From Trissonchulus latispiculum (taxonomy: Eukaryota; Nematoda; Enoplea; Enoplida; Ironidae): a stretch of DNA of 64,000 bases. Below the pieces are notes generated by a model. The model was not told where the DNA came from and ran no database searches. It saw only the letters and a program-made list of their open reading frames with translations. The number at the start of each line of letters is the position of its first letter. The first letter of the stretch is position 1. The DNA lies in assembly GCA_030248195.1 (NCBI GenBank), contig JASAND010022252.1, forward strand, positions 1 through 64,000, read 5' to 3'. Below are positions 29,701-41,032 of this stretch, one piece after another. The position numbers and the translations under genes are program-made.

Positions 29701-32700
29701 CATCAGAAAACTGTAGGCTGAGTAGCATGGTAATAAGCACGACAGCTTCATTACAGTGACGAGAGCTAACAGCCCAAAAGCTCAGAGGAATCATACGTCT
29801 CCGTGTCTTAGATGTGCTTTCGCTTCAAAATCCTATCATTTAATAACTGTAAGATGCTGCACAGGAGACCCGGTCGTTTGGCACCATTTGTCTTTTGCCG
29901 GACATTGTTGCTTTAGAAACAGTCAGAAAAACAACAAATAAGCCAAACATACATTAATTGAACTTTCCATAGACTCGTCAATGATAGCCGACAAAACAGA
30001 CTTATCCAAAGCCTCCTTGTACGCATCAATCAGTGGCTCTGGATCGCATCCCTCGTCCATACAGTCATTCAGCATCTTTCGTAACTGTGCCAAATCACGT
30101 ATGGACAGTTGACGTAAATTCTTTCCCGCCAATGACAGCAGCAAAGAATAGACTTTACTAACCAAAGCCGGAGGAAGATTTGCTGTAAAAAAGTGTGTGT
30201 GTGTATACTAAAGTCTGACCAAAAAAATCTTGGAACCGAAATGTGAGCGACTGACCTGAGTTATCATTTGAAGGTACCATATCATGTATATATTTTTAGA
30301 ATCCTCAGGAAACCGAGATTTCAAAAATTCGGAAAAATCTGAAATTCCGGATTTCATTCACGGAAAATCTAAAATTTTTAGTTTTTCGCACAATTTTTAT
30401 CGCAATCAAAATTTTGCTTTGAGACAGTCAAATAGAGCAGGTCCCGACACATTTTTGCTTTTACAAGCTTTTCAAGAAAATGCACCCAATTTCTGGAATT
30501 CCGAGTTTTCGAATAATTCAATTCAATAATTGAAAATTTCCGCCAATACCCACATGTTGGGTATCATTCGAAAGCTCTTATCGGGCTGAACAACTTTTGT
30601 AATAGAATGAACTCGTGAAAAAGCACTCAATTCCAGGAATTCGCGAAAACCGGATTTTCAGGATTTAAGAAGTTTTCTCCAATACTTACAATATTGGTAT
30701 GGTATTATTCGAAAGCTCTTGATGAGTTGATCAAATCTTGTAATAAAACCAATTTCCAAAAAGGCACCAAATTCCAGGAATTCACAAATTCCGGGAATTG
30801 AGAGCATTTTCAAGAGTTCGTTCTATTACAAAAATTGTTCAGGGGTCGCCCAAAAGTGTCGAAAAATCTAGTTTTTGAGGTCAAATTTTCAAAAATTTTC
30901 TGAATTTTTAGCTACGTAATTTATGAACTTATAAGTTAATTTTAAACTTAAAAACAGCGATTTTTTGCGTTTTTACCTTAAAAATGCTAACTTTTCGCTA
31001 AAAAGTTTGGTATTATATACCTTGGACTCGCCCCCCCCCCCACTTTTCGGAAGCCCCCCACTTCCCCCTTCCTGGGGGGGGGGGCGAAGCCCTTCAAACC
31101 CCTAAAAATTGCCAGCTTGTGAGTATTGGAGAAGACATTTAAAATTCGGAAATTTCGAAATCCCTGAATTGCGGAAATTGGGTATATACATTTTCGTGAA
31201 AACCTTCTAAGAACAATAATTTATATCAGGAGCAACTCTACTCGATTATCAAAACAAAATTTTGCGATAAAAATTAGGCGAAAAACTAAAAATTTTAAAT
31301 ATTCTGTGAATGAAACCCGGAATTCCGGGATTTTCTAAATATCGGGTTTCTGAGGATTCGAAAAATATATATATACATTATGTAGGCTACCTTCAAATAA
31401 TAACTCGGGACAGCCGCTCACATTTCGGTTCCGCGCTGAGGGCGAGCTCCGGAGCTCCGGGTACCCGGAGCAAACATTTTCAAGCTTTGAAGCGTCTGTT
31501 GTTCATAAGTTGGGCCATGAAGAAATATTTCAAGAGTTTTTAATATTTCATGCTGTAGCCTCGCCTCACGATTTCTCCGAACAGTGCTGAAGAACTGCAC
31601 TAAATTATAATATAGTGCTCGTATTATATATTCTGAATAATTTTTCTAATCTGTCAAGACTGCTGCATGATTCGTTTACTGGAGGTAATTTTTCCAAATT
31701 ATCCAGATGATCAAATAAAAATTGAAATATAATTCTAAACTATCTCTAAGAATTGTTTCCATAAAAACTTTTTAATTGGTCGCAATGAATTCGCCAATTG
31801 TTTCCTTTTCCGATAAAATATATTCGTCTACGTAAACTTTAAATGTATATGTCAAAGTTTTCTTTGCTTTCATCTCACCCATCATTTAAAAAATATATTT
31901 GTCAGACAGAATTTCTTGTTGGCCAAATTTATTTTATGATTACATACTTTATTAAAGGTTATAGCAATATTCACAAAATATCAAAAATCGAATTTTTGCT
32001 AGCAATTTCGCAAAATGAAGTCCGATCGAAAAACTTTTGGTACGTTTGGAACGGTAGTGACCCCTGACTATGGTGCAACTTTCATGCCGGTGCCCGGTAG
32101 CCATAGTGTAGCGTGAGTAATAAAACCTTTTTTTGTGATTTTTTGTGAACGAACTCATAAAAGTCACCACCGGATCTGATCTCAGGATATAGCTAGGAAA
32201 TTTTTCATTCCATGCATAGAGCATAGTCCATAGTGTTATTATGTAAAAAATTTGGACCCCCAAGATGCTTTTGCGCAGGCTGAATTTAGATTTTGGTTCT
32301 CGGCCACCAGGTTTGGGCGAGACCGAGACTTCACCGAGGCCGAGACCGAGACCAGGGTACCGAGACCGAGACTGGCCAAGTCTCGGCTTTTGGGCGATGC
32401 CGAGACCAAGACTAGCAATTTTAAGCTTAAAAATAATGTCTTCCAGTTTTGAGGCTTAGACTCAGTAGGGACTTTAACACATTAAACATACGGCTTCCGC
32501 ACCTCGTCAGTTAATTTTTGTCACATTAATTTCAAATTTTCGCTAAAATATGTTGTTTTCAAAAAACTTCCTTTTCAAAAGAGACTTTTGGGTGAGCGAG
32601 ACCGCGGCTCCTCAAGTCTCGGCTTTTGCGCGAGACCGAGACTAACAACCCTGTCGGACACCGGGACCAAAGTGGGTGCCCACTGCCCAGGCCAATATGC

Positions 32701-35700
32701 TTGACCTTGATTATTGATATGAGGAAGCTAGGAATCTACTAATTTTGTGTTCTGTTGCTCTAGTATGCACAGAACAAACACTTTGGTGGAGCAATTTCGC
32801 ATATGGAATGGTCACGCGACTTGGGCTAGGGTCACGTGGCCTGGGTCGGGGTCACGTGACTGACCAAAAATTTTATTTTAAGGTCCCAGAAACCTAAACA
32901 CTCGCCTACATAGGTTTTTCGGAGCATAGAATTCAAATTTGGCATTAGGTTTTAGGTATAGCAAGCTTAACAAAATCACCCAAAATTTTAACAAGATGAA
33001 TCACCCCGCCCTGACTCACAGGAAAGTCGCAGAGACCCAAATTTTTGCATGGTGATAGCCACACATCTCGACATTACAGCCTGTGAGTTTGAGTCCCTAG
33101 GCCCTCTCCGTGCGTTCAGGGCAGACCTTTAAGTGAGGGTACCCAAAAGTGACCTCAAAAACGTTCATGACCGAAGTTTGAATTTCGGCTGCTATTTACT
33201 AAGGGAAAACCCTAGGCATCCCATATTGTGCATGTGACATGTCCTGACTGTGGGCTATCGAAACATATACAGAAGTTCCCAGTCGGACCTCTGAGCCGTC
33301 CTGGGGTGGGTGATTTTTTTGTTAAAATTTTAACAAATAAAAATCATTTTTATGTTGTGTTACTCAAGTCAGAACAACAGCTAGAGCAAAACTAACGTCA
33401 AATTCGAGCTCAGTGACCTCGAAAACCCTTATATACGTTTTTGAGGTTGCCTGGCACTTCTGGTAGTCCAACCTGGTAATCAGCCGGGCCTGAACCGTCC
33501 GACGGTAAACGTGATCCCAGAAGTCAGGATTAGACTATAGTTACCTAAAAACTAATGCCAGATTTGAAATCAGCGCCCTGGAAAACCCCCTAGGACATGT
33601 TTATAGCCACTTTGGACTGTCCAGTTGGTACCTGGAGGGTCTGGACGGGTCCGGCAGGGGTCACGTGACCGTGGGTCATACCCCACCAACATATGAAGTT
33701 CTGAGTTTCTCTGCCAAAATGCCTGGAAATAGGTTATAATCACTCACAAACACGAAAAAATAACGTTTTAGCCTTTAAAACGGGACTTTAGAGCCCCCAG
33801 ACTTCATACTGGACGCTGTCGGGGGCCATCAGTGACCACTAAGACTTCGGCGGGGTCAGTTGCCTTAGTTGGAGCACTAGGTTAGCGGTTTTGGGTTCTA
33901 AATACGTTATTTAGTGTGCTCTATCCAAAACTGATGAGAAAAAGTTGCTAGCTGCTCTCTGGGATCCGATCCGCCACTGATTTTTTTGTTAACGGGTGAT
34001 ATTTTTTGTTAGACCTTTAACAAAAAAATCACACATTTTGGTCTACTGCAACTTACTGGTAGGTCGTAGAGCAACAAGACTGGGGTGGTTTTAAAGCTTA
34101 GCCCAAGACCTATCCATGGGTCCTCAAAGTAATCGATTTGGTTTAGTTTTGCGAAAGTTCCAGCCAAAAAACCGAATTTTAATTTTTTTGGTTACGCTTG
34201 TTATAGCTTTTGTCTAGATAGGCTATCCTGGACCACCCCCAGGGTCCGGGGGTCCGGGCCGGCTCCGTCGGCAGGACGGTCCGCCAGAAGGGGTTGAGGT
34301 ACCTAAAACGTGCGCTATATAGATTTTTCGAGTCGCTCAGCTCGAATTTGGCATTAGTTTTGCCCTAGCGGTTGCCCCAGAGGCATTTTGTAAAAAAGTT
34401 GATAGTGACTTTTCTTTTGTGAATTTGTTCACAAAAACTCACCCGCCGGTGGCGAAGCCAGAAGACATGGCAGGGAATCCTGGGCTTATTCTAGTGGGGG
34501 CCCATAAACACCCTTCCCCCCAAAATAATCGTTCCCCCCCAAAAAAATGTGGGCGCCCCTTTTGGTACCAAATTTTGCCCTGAAAAAATCGCTCAGAAGG
34601 CCAAATTTTCAAAAATTTTCCGGCTTCGCCGGAGATTTTAACTCAACTTTTGCGCTTTTAAAACACTAAATCTGCTTATTTTTGCTAAAGCAACTTTTAT
34701 AGTAATGCCCAAAAATAGCGGTATTTTTAACATATTTGTCGAAAAATTTTCACCCCCCCCCCCAAAATTCCTTGCTCCTCGGACTTTTGGGGGGGCCCAA
34801 GGAGCCTCCCCCCCAAGAAAAAATCCATAGAATAAGCCCAGGAATCCAAAATATGGTTGGATAGCTTAGAGTTAAGACATGTCACATGGATTATATGGGG
34901 TAGCTGCGCAAAGTCCATAGTGAGTACCAACAAAAATTTCAATTTTGGTCCGGAGTTGTCCCAGGGTCGGATTTTGGGTGGGTCGACTATTTTGGGCACC
35001 CTAGTCGGAGGAGTTGGACCTCGGCAGCCAAACTTACGTAATGTAAGTTGGGTCTTGCGGCCGTTACTATGGAAAAAATTTCCGACTGCGGCTTGTTGTT
35101 AGCCGTCTAGGTGGGTGATTTTTTGTGAATTTTCGAAGTGATTTTTTTGTGAACATTGCTATAAACTGTGGACAAAAGCAAATCTGATTCGCATTTTGTT
35201 CAATTTGTAATAATTCATTATGAATTTGAAAAATTATGTTTTTAACGAAATTCTCGTAACGAATTTTATGGAGTCCTAATCTAATAAACTCTTAAACTTA
35301 GCAAATCTTGAAAAAGTGAAACATTAGAACTTAACGGCAGTTTAAACTAACAAGGGTTTTTATGCAAACCCAACAGAACGCAAAATCAAACAGCCATAAA
35401 TCCTGTGAAAAGTTTCAAAGTCTGAACTAAGTACAAATCAAAAATGAAGGCTAACAAATAAAACTAATGTGTATATATAACAAAGAAATCAGATTCTGAA
35501 CATAAAAAGATGAAGCGATTGCTTTTCATAGCATAAATAATTTGCGTGGCTTAGATTAAAATTTTTACAATTTTAACCTTCGCAAACTGTCGGAGCTCCG
35601 CGGAGCTCCGGTGCTGCGACAGCCAGCTCCCACCGGAGAACTTTTGCATCCCCCTGTGATCTTCTGGGCGTCCAAATTTTTGCCAAAAATGCATTTTTCA

Positions 35701-36075
35701 AAAATTTTCCGGCCTCGTCTGAGATTTTTACCTAAAATGTTTATTTTCAAAAACTTTTATCGTCCCTTCACTTAATGCAACATACGCCAAAAAATTAATT
35801 TTAGCTCATTTTTGCAAAAAACTCCCTCTTCCGGGAAACCCCCCTCGAAAAAAAATTCCTGACGAATACCCAGATAAGAAATTACGATAAACACTGTGTG
35901 TGAAAACTAAGACGGACTTTGGATTGTTTATGTATATAACGTTTTGCACTGTTCACAGCACTAAAACGAATTTCGTACCATTCTTGGCCGTAGAATCGAT
36001 CAAAGATGGACCGTCCTGGTTACCTTCTGTCTCGGCATTCTGTGAGGATTCGCGTATCCCGACACTGTCCAATGC
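23239..36075 (-). CDS. Unknown host protein, at least four exons
   Basis: Minus-strand exons in order: 36075-35979, 30182-29953, 29552-28770, 23763-23239 (stop). Junction phases match (1, 0, 0) and all introns are GT-AG, giving at least 544 codons in frame; the start is not found. The first seen exon is acidic and Ser/Asn-rich. The second is helical (SKVYSLLLSLAGKNLRQLSI onward). The third is long, with Ser-rich, then Pro/Phe/Arg-rich sequence, then a helical block ending in VYNEGVRG. The last holds a Pro/Arg-rich linker and a C-terminal helical block (EPFVDRLMELGFDKTVIDGI) with a faint UBA-like look. I do not recognise the family. There is no signal peptide or membrane segment in the part seen, so an intracellular protein is likely. 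The last intron carries the Penelope pair. Confidence 0.65.
23919..24866 (-). pseudogene. Penelope-like C-terminal region with GIY-YIG endonuclease
   Basis: Starts in the RT-endonuclease linker (YHPDLRSVTSILRNHEHF, then LVRAKL). It has a Cys cluster (CGRRKCALC) and a GIY-YIG core (TVYLAEIKGCPSQYVGESG, then IRFNNHRCDI), the class that makes the nick for target priming. A Pro-rich, low-complexity tail follows, ending RNRL before the stop. The frame is intact from the frameshift onward. Confidence 0.8.
24830..25546 (-). pseudogene. Penelope-like reverse transcriptase, 5'-truncated
   Basis: The reading contains NGTAMGTKMAPSYANIFM and WWRYIDDIFIIW, the fingers/palm signature and catalytic YIDD block of Penelope-like RTs, then the Cys-containing thumb segment (CRICSNPDTARLRC). 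The upstream RT fingers are missing at the junction with the right copy. The frame ends at about 24830, where the endonuclease reading continues in another frame: a single frameshift near 24865 separates them. Nothing suggests the copy is active. Confidence 0.85.
25554..26726 (+). pseudogene. Inverted partner copy of the Penelope endonuclease region, split by a MITE
   Basis: The reading begins FKCGRRKCALC and matches the left copy on the opposite strand. It is interrupted at 25718-26124 by a G-tract MITE, then resumes at CPSQYVGESG and goes through the Pro-rich tail. A frameshift near 26630 alters the last ~30 residues. Confidence 0.8.
25718..26124. mobile_element. G-tract MITE with 5-bp duplication (AAGGG)
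   Basis: The ends are CAGGGTATTTTTT and AAAAAAATACCCTG. AAGGG flanks it at 25713-25717 and 26125-26129. The left Penelope copy shows the empty site (AAAGGGTGCCCC on the reverse strand near 24515), which proves the insertion. Inside are poly-G and poly-C runs around a TTCCGGCTTCGCCGGAGA hairpin. The superfamily is unknown. Confidence 0.85.
26795..28095. other. Intronic stretch with a G-rich repeat fragment
   Basis: No exon recognised. About 27620-27800 is a G/C-homopolymer repeat with a GGCCGAAGGCC-type hairpin and CCGGATTTTTCCGG, resembling the core of the G-tract MITEs but without clear ends. A CCCCCCCCCC run lies at ~27270. Confidence 0.4.
28096..28447. mobile_element. G-tract MITE, second copy with CAGGGTATTTTT ends
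   Basis: The left end is CAGGGTATTTTTAAGGG and the right end AAAAAATACCCTG. The interior matches the copy at 25718 in reverse orientation (GCCAAAAATAGGC-like core, SCCCCCGAAATCGCC tracts). No clear target duplication. Confidence 0.7.
28770..29552 (-). CDS. Large Pro-rich exon of the unknown - strand gene
   Basis: The acceptor is TTGCTTTTGCAG and the donor GGG|GTAAGC, phase 0 at both ends, 261 codons. The central ~100 residues are rich in Pro, Arg, Phe and Gly. Confidence 0.65.
29953..30182 (-). CDS. Helical exon of the unknown - strand gene
   Basis: The acceptor is TTTTTTACAG, entered in phase 1. The exon ends at an AAT|GTATGT donor in phase 0. It codes about 76 residues rich in Leu, Asp and Glu. 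Confidence 0.6.
30232..31432. mobile_element. Foldback element in a host intron, ~200-bp arms
   Basis: Arms about 30232-30440 and 31225-31432 are inverted copies, beginning GGAACCGAAATGTGAGC. The interior contains a G-tract MITE-like segment (about 30836-31125) that shares AAAAACAGCGATTTTTTGCG and GGACTCGCCCCC with the MITE at 37418-37740. Confidence 0.7.
31433..31959. other. Intronic spacer
   Basis: Short GAGCTCCGG palindromic repeats near 31443-31462; otherwise nothing recognised. Confidence 0.35.
32308..32653. mobile_element. hAT-like MITE rich in CGAGACCGAGAC
   Basis: The ends are CAGGTTTG and CAACCCTG, flanked by TCGGCCAC (32300-32307) and TCGGACAC (32654-32661), an 8-bp duplication with one mismatch. 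The inverted relative of the host element lacks this block (near 54960). The interior is a tandem of GAGACCGA units. Confidence 0.7.
34480..34841. mobile_element. G-tract MITE with 5-bp duplication (GAATC)
   Basis: The ends are CTGGGCTTATTCTA and TAGAATAAGCCCAG. GAATC lies at 34475-34479 and 34842-34846. The inverted relative shows the empty site (GGATTCCCTGCC near 54393). The core TTTTCCGGCTTCGCCGGAGA is shared with the MITE at 25718, although the terminal repeats differ. Confidence 0.8.
35588..35873. repeat. Degenerate G-tract MITE remnant
   Basis: Contains the family core (AATTTTTGCCAAAAATGC, then TTTTCCGGCCTCG) and a degraded C-tract, ending near AATACCCAG. The termini are decayed. Confidence 0.5.
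35979..36075 (-). CDS. Upstream exon of the unknown - strand gene
   Basis: On the minus strand, the acceptor TTTATAATTCAG precedes a 97-base exon coding ALDSVGIRESSQNAETEG and more, ending G|GTACGA in phase 1. That matches the phase of the next exon at 30182. An alternative donor (GAAG|GTAACC) inside it is also phase 1. It is small, so less certain than the other exons. Confidence 0.45.
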
Positions 36076-37049
36076 CTGAATTATAAATAAATAAATAAAC
36101 TAACAGAACTTGTGCTGGATGCTGCTCTTGGTGTCGAGACCTGATGACAACATAAAGACCGACAAAGCATAATTCGCAAATACGAGGAAGCATCTCGAAA
36201 GGTAAAGTCTTCCAGTCTCGCTGGGTTAGTTTCCTTTATTGCATTTAGCGTCCATTGGTAGATACGTAATTATTGGCTGGGATCATCCAACAACAACAAC
36301 AAACAAAACCGTTGGCATTGCAGTAGAAGACTGAACCGAACCACAGCCATTAGATCTGCGTTTTTGTTAAAAAAACTGCTACATTCCGCACTTTTAAAAA
36401 CGAGTCAAGGGTATAGAGCTTAGCGTAAAGTTCAGCAAAAGTTTTTTTAGCCATGAGTAGAAATTTTCATTACATGTCAGGTGAACATTAAACGAGTTTG
36501 AGAGAATTTTTTACAGAAAGTTTAAAAAAGTTTCACGTCTTTGGCGAGTATCTTTTTACGCAGACGCCTTTCCGTGTTATTGGCCCTTTTGTTATTTAGA
36601 CTACTTAGTAAAAGTCTATCCAAGAAAATCCTTTTAGCATAAAATAGTTTTCTAGAATATTCGGAAGTACATTATAAGCATAATAACCACAGGGACTCTG
36701 GTGGTAGGCCGTCGTGCATTCGTGGTACAAAATGTATACAAACGCTAGTCATATCATAAACATATATCCTTACATAGCTAAGCAGTTTAGACATAAAATT
36801 GCACAAGAAAACCCAATACCTTTGGCAAAATTACAACGGTAAAATACATTTTTAAGCTTGAATTTTCCAAAACCTCTAGCTTTTGCTAAGGGCTGTCCAG
36901 AACCCCGATTCCTTTTCAATTAGTGTTTGAAATTAAGGTTTTGGCTCAAATAAAGTTGCTCTGTTATTTCTGCGTTTACTACTAAGTTTAATTCTACCTG
37001 CTTTTATTTTAAGAAACTTTTGTAGATTTTGCCGAACCATAAATTTGTG
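36076..37049. other. AT-rich spacer, no gene recognised
   Basis: A reading on the minus strand near 36130-36250 could be another exon of the unknown gene, but no phase-consistent boundary was found. Confidence 0.3.
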
Positions 37050-38240
37050 TAGCGCGCCGGGAAATAAAAACCCAAATTTTCGAATTTTGGCTGAACTTTG
37101 TATTATGCGGCAAAACTTCTCCTCCTGTACATGTCTGGTTTCGACAATGTCATTCGAAAGAGCGGGTCATTGTTAGTATTTCTGCATTACAAAATATAAA
37201 TATTTTTGCAAAAATTCATGTCAAATTGACTATTGAAAATTTAGTACTGTATGTTTAATACGTAAACACAGGCAAATTTTGGAAATTTTTGGAATTTGCT
37301 TAAATTCTGCAGTTTAAGCATCCTATCACATAGAAAATGTGTTTTATTGCATTTAAAGCCAAACCCGACCTATTTAGTCAAAAACTGCTTGACCACCTGG
37401 ACTACATACAGGAGGGTCTGGCATTTTTAGTGGGGGGAGGGGCGCCCCCCCCACTTTTGGCAGCACCCCCACATTCATCCCCCCCACTTTTCGGCAAGCC
37501 CCCCCCACTTTTTTGTGGGTCGCCCAAAATGTCAAAAAATTAAGTTATTGAGGTCAAATTTTCACATATTTTCTGAATTCTTAGCTAATTTATGGACTTA
37601 TAAGATAGGTTTAAGCTCAAAAACAGCGATTTTTTTGTGTTTTTACCTAAAAATGCTATTTTCTCTAAACATTGTGGTAATATATACCGTGGACTCGCCC
37701 CCACTTCCCCCTCCCGCTTTCCAAACCCTAAAAATGCCAGAGGGTGAACCTAAGTAAAATCTATAAATCGATCAGGAGGCTCTGTTGAGCTAAGAAATGC
37801 ATGAATTTTTATAGTTAGAAAAGAATTTCATCTGGAAATTTGAGTTTTCAACCGCACATGAGTTTGTTTCGCCGAGTCTAGGTCACCCCCAGGTAGCACC
37901 ACAGGCACCAATTTGCATAAACGATCGTGAAGTTCGAGACATAGCCTCTGTGAAACTGTAATCCGTTTTGTGCTAGGTCTTTCCAGTAGTTCAGGGTGAC
38001 CCACCAGAGTTGACCCAGTCTGACCACCCTGTTGGGACCAAAAATTCCAAAATTTTTCAAAGTCCCAAAAAATTTTGCTGAGAGGCAGAGAGAGCTACAA
38101 TAATACACCCCCACCCGCTAGGGCACTTTTGGTGGCTCTTTAATATTGGCTATTAAAATCGGATCTAACTCATACGAGTGACTCACAATGACGATGGGTT
38201 TTTCCGGTATCTTGGACTGGGTTTTTCCCGCCGCAATATA
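37050..38240. mobile_element. TAGCGCG-family element, copy 1
   Basis: The left end is TAGCGCGCCGGGAAATAAAAA, and the right end reads inverted as GCGGCGGGAAAAACCC with a decayed tip. The interior matches copies 2, 3 and 5 (GAAAGAGCGGGTCATT, TCCAGTAGTTCAGGGTGACC). A MITE is nested at 37418-37740. Confidence 0.7.
37418..37740. mobile_element. G-tract MITE with 5-bp duplication (AGGGT)
   Basis: The ends are CTGGCATTTTTAG and CTAAAAATGCCAG. AGGGT lies at 37413-37417 and 37741-37745. Poly-G then poly-C runs are followed by an AAACAGCGATTTTTTTGTG core shared with the segment at 30836-31125. Confidence 0.8.
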
Positions 38241-38435
38241 TATACAACTTTCGACCCTCTTGCTTATATACTTTAGATATTGACTCGCTACCGAAATCAA
38301 AGCTTCAAGTGATTTGGATTACGGATTTTCCTGTTTTGCAAAATTTTCTTAACTTTCCCCTTAACTCTTCAAAAACAAAAAATAAGAATTTCGAATTAGA
38401 AAAACTTCGAAGACTGCGTATTAGCGTTTCGACGC

Positions 38436-38678
38436 ATGAAAAACACAGTATATTGGGTGTGCACTAAATCTCAATACATCAAGCAAATCAAGGCAGTTTA
38501 TTGTGAGCATACCAATTTCTTTGGAGAAGGAGCAGCTTCGCCAACGCCATTGTTAGAACGCTTATTAAATGACGTGCCCAGATCTCCCAAATCACTTAAT
38601 GAAAAATCCATAACACAGCAGCCAATATATAACGCTAAACAACAACAACAAAATGGAATTGGCGGAGAAAAGGACTAA
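38436..38678 (+). CDS. Possible stray exon (uncertain)
   Basis: The second half of this frame has protein-like composition (FFGEGAASPTPLLERLLNDV, ending QQQQNGIGGEKD then stop), resembling a cytoplasmic tail. No confident acceptor or partner exon was found. A hydrophobic reading at 38924-38990 (GIGVFIGVVVSCVVVTLVVV then KRKK) lies just downstream. Either could be chance. Confidence 0.2.
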   Translation: MKNTVYWVCTKSQYIKQIKAVYCEHTNFFGEGAASPTPLLERLLNDVPRSPKSLNEKSITQQPIYNAKQQQQNGIGGEKD

Positions 38679-38990
38679 AGGCAAGGCCTTGGCTGAGGAA
38701 GGGGTCAAAAATAATTTTATAAATTTACACTAAAAATTAGTCAATTATATTGCATTTTTATTGCCTATTCGCACTATGTAAATAGTATTTTTGGTTATTT
38801 GGCTAGTATCTTGTTTTTTTGGTTGTCACGAGTTCGCTAGTCAATTCAAATTGTTCCTTGTTCAGGAGTTATGGGCAATTGCTCGCAGATAGCTGATAGC
38901 GGATTCTCAAATGAGGTAATTTTATGGGGATTGGGGTCTTTATTGGGGTAGTTGTTTCGTGTGTAGTAGTAACCCTAGTAGTAGTACCTA

Positions 38991-40028
38991 CAGTCAAGCG
39001 GAAAAAACCACTTTTTCTTTCTTGGACCAAAACTTTCGACTGGTTTGGGCTAGCTCGACTTTGATACTATACATATATATATATATATATTTAATTAGGG
39101 TTTGCCCTAAGCTTTCGAATGAGGTATATATAGTTTGTCTCTCTAGGCCCTGTCATTATAGAGAAATTAAAGTTTTCCGTGTCGGGAAAAACCAATGAGG
39201 AAAAAACCCATCGGCGGGAAAAACCCACCCGGAGTTTTTGCTGGAAGCGTGCCAGAACAATTTTGACAGTGCCATTCCAAAGAGCGGGTTGTTTTTAGTA
39301 GGTCAACATCGAAAAATATCAACATTTTTGAAAAATTTCAGAAAAAATTGAATTGTATAATATGTTTAACACGTAAACATAAGCAAATTTTGGAAATTCT
39401 TAAAAATTGCTTATTTTCGCCAGTTTACGCATCCTATTGTGTAGAAAACGCGTTTTTCTTGTATTCAGAGCCAAACTAGACCCATTTTACTGCAAAATAA
39501 GCATTTTTGGTCAAAATTGAAATTTTGGCTTGAAATGGCGCCATGTCCGATTTCGACCCCCTGGAGCACCCACAACAGAACGAACTCTTCCTGCCAGCGG
39601 TTAGAAAAATATTCAATTTTGAAAAGTGGGCTTTTTCCCGCCGATGGGTTTTTCCCCGCCAACTCTAGGTCACCCCCAGGTCGCATCGGACGGGTTACAG
39701 CAGTGTGGCATATATCATCATGAAGCCCAACAGATGCCCTACACATACATATATACTATCCGCTTTGGTCTTGGTCTTTCCAGTAGTTCAGGGTGACCAG
39801 GCAAAGTTTGCCAAATTTCGGCACTTGGATGGACCAAAATTTTTGAAAATTTCTAAGTCCCAAAACATTTGCAGGGAAGCAGCGGGAGCGACAATAATAC
39901 AGCCCCTAGGGTTATTTTTGATGCTCTTCAAGATAGGCTATTAAAATCCTATATATCTCATACCGGTAAGCCCACACTGGAGGCGGGTTTTTTTCCGCAT
40001 ATTAAAATGGGTTTTTCCCCGCTTGACT
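38991..40028. mobile_element. TAGCGCG-family element, copy 2 (variant ends)
   Basis: The ends are CAGTCAAGCGGAAAAAACC and (reverse) TAGTCAAGCGGGGAAAAACC. Repeated CGGGAAAAACCCA-type motifs occur near both ends. The interior matches copy 3. A (TA)n tract is at 39070-39090. Confidence 0.65.
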
Positions 40029-40036
40029 ATATATTG

Positions 40037-40870
40037 TAGGGTTGGTTTTTTCCGGAAAAAAAAGATTGCCTGAAAAAACCTTTTTTCCGTTTTTTTCCAT
40101 TTTTTTCCTTTTTTCCCGGTCACTCCAAAATTACGCAATGTGCTAAAAGTTAAGTTATTTCATGTCTTTGCATGCACAGAAGCAGTTTTTACGATATTTA
40201 GTAGCCCCATAGGGGTAATGCAATAACACAAGCGCTTAGAAAGGTTCCAGTATTGATTATAGGAATCAAATATTTTCAGCGGGTGACGCTGTAAACCAAA
40301 GGACAGGTGACTTCTGTATACCTTGGCGGTTCTACGAAACCTAGTTTGTGGTTTTCGTAGGTAACGCGCTTCGTAAAGTAAACAATTCCAGATATTTTAA
40401 CAGTTTTGGTTGAACACTAGACTGTTAGGTATGGAATTATTAACTCTACCTGAGTTATGCAATCATTTTCACATTCCAAGGGAAAAATGTCAAATCCCAA
40501 AATTAGCTCAAATTCATGAATATCGTATTCTTACCTCATTAAACACTGTTTTTGATAGTTTCTTAATGTTCTGAGGTCATAAATTAACTTTCAGAACATG
40601 CCCCGAATATTTTTCCATGTTTTCCGATGCGTCGAAAAAACCCAAATACAATTTCGTCAAATTTAACATACCCCCACGTACTATGACCCACGGAAAAGGT
40701 TGTAAATAGTGTGAAATTGCTGGAAAAGCTCAGAAAACATGATATTTCATTGTAAAAATCGTCAAAATAACGTTAGGAATATTTTTCCATTTTTTTCCAC
40801 CCCATCGGAAAAAATGGAAAAAAACGGAAAAAACCTTTTTTCCAGTCCTTTTTTTCCGCGCCCATCCCTA
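40037..40870. mobile_element. Non-autonomous hAT element, 834 bp
   Basis: Perfect 8-bp duplication ATATATTG at 40029-40036 and 40871-40878. The ends are TAGGGTTGG and (reverse) TAGGGATGGGC, a hAT-type terminus. Subterminal CCTTTTTTCCGTTTTTTTCC runs occur in both orientations. No transposase frame. Confidence 0.85.
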
Positions 40871-41032
40871 ATATATTGTTAAAGAAACAGATCACGAAAT
40901 TTGTATATAGTTTTTTCTAATAACTACTGAAATTATACGTATATACGTAATGATGAGTATACATAAATATGGGTATAGATAAATTTGGGTATACATAATG
41001 GAGGGTATACATAACGGCGTTAATGACTTGTA

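Larger units (their letters stand above)
31960..35163. mobile_element. 3.2-kb DNA element with TATAGCAA(T)GTTCAC ends, longer copy
   Basis: The ends are TATAGCAATATTCACAAAA and (reverse) TATAGCAATGTTCACAAAA. Many internal GTGATTTTTTTGTGAAC-type motifs occur near both ends. An inverted, shorter relative is at 54063-55324. About 33000-34230 is present only here and consists of degenerate modules with TAATGCCAAATT and GGTCACGTGAC phrases. No transposase frame is visible. If the first and last TA are the target duplication, the terminus is TAGCAA. Confidence 0.7.

Noticed and set aside
32300..32420. Coding region rich in Arg/Glu/Thr (ETETRVPRPRL-like frames)
   Set aside because: It is the GAGACCGA tandem of the hAT-like MITE.
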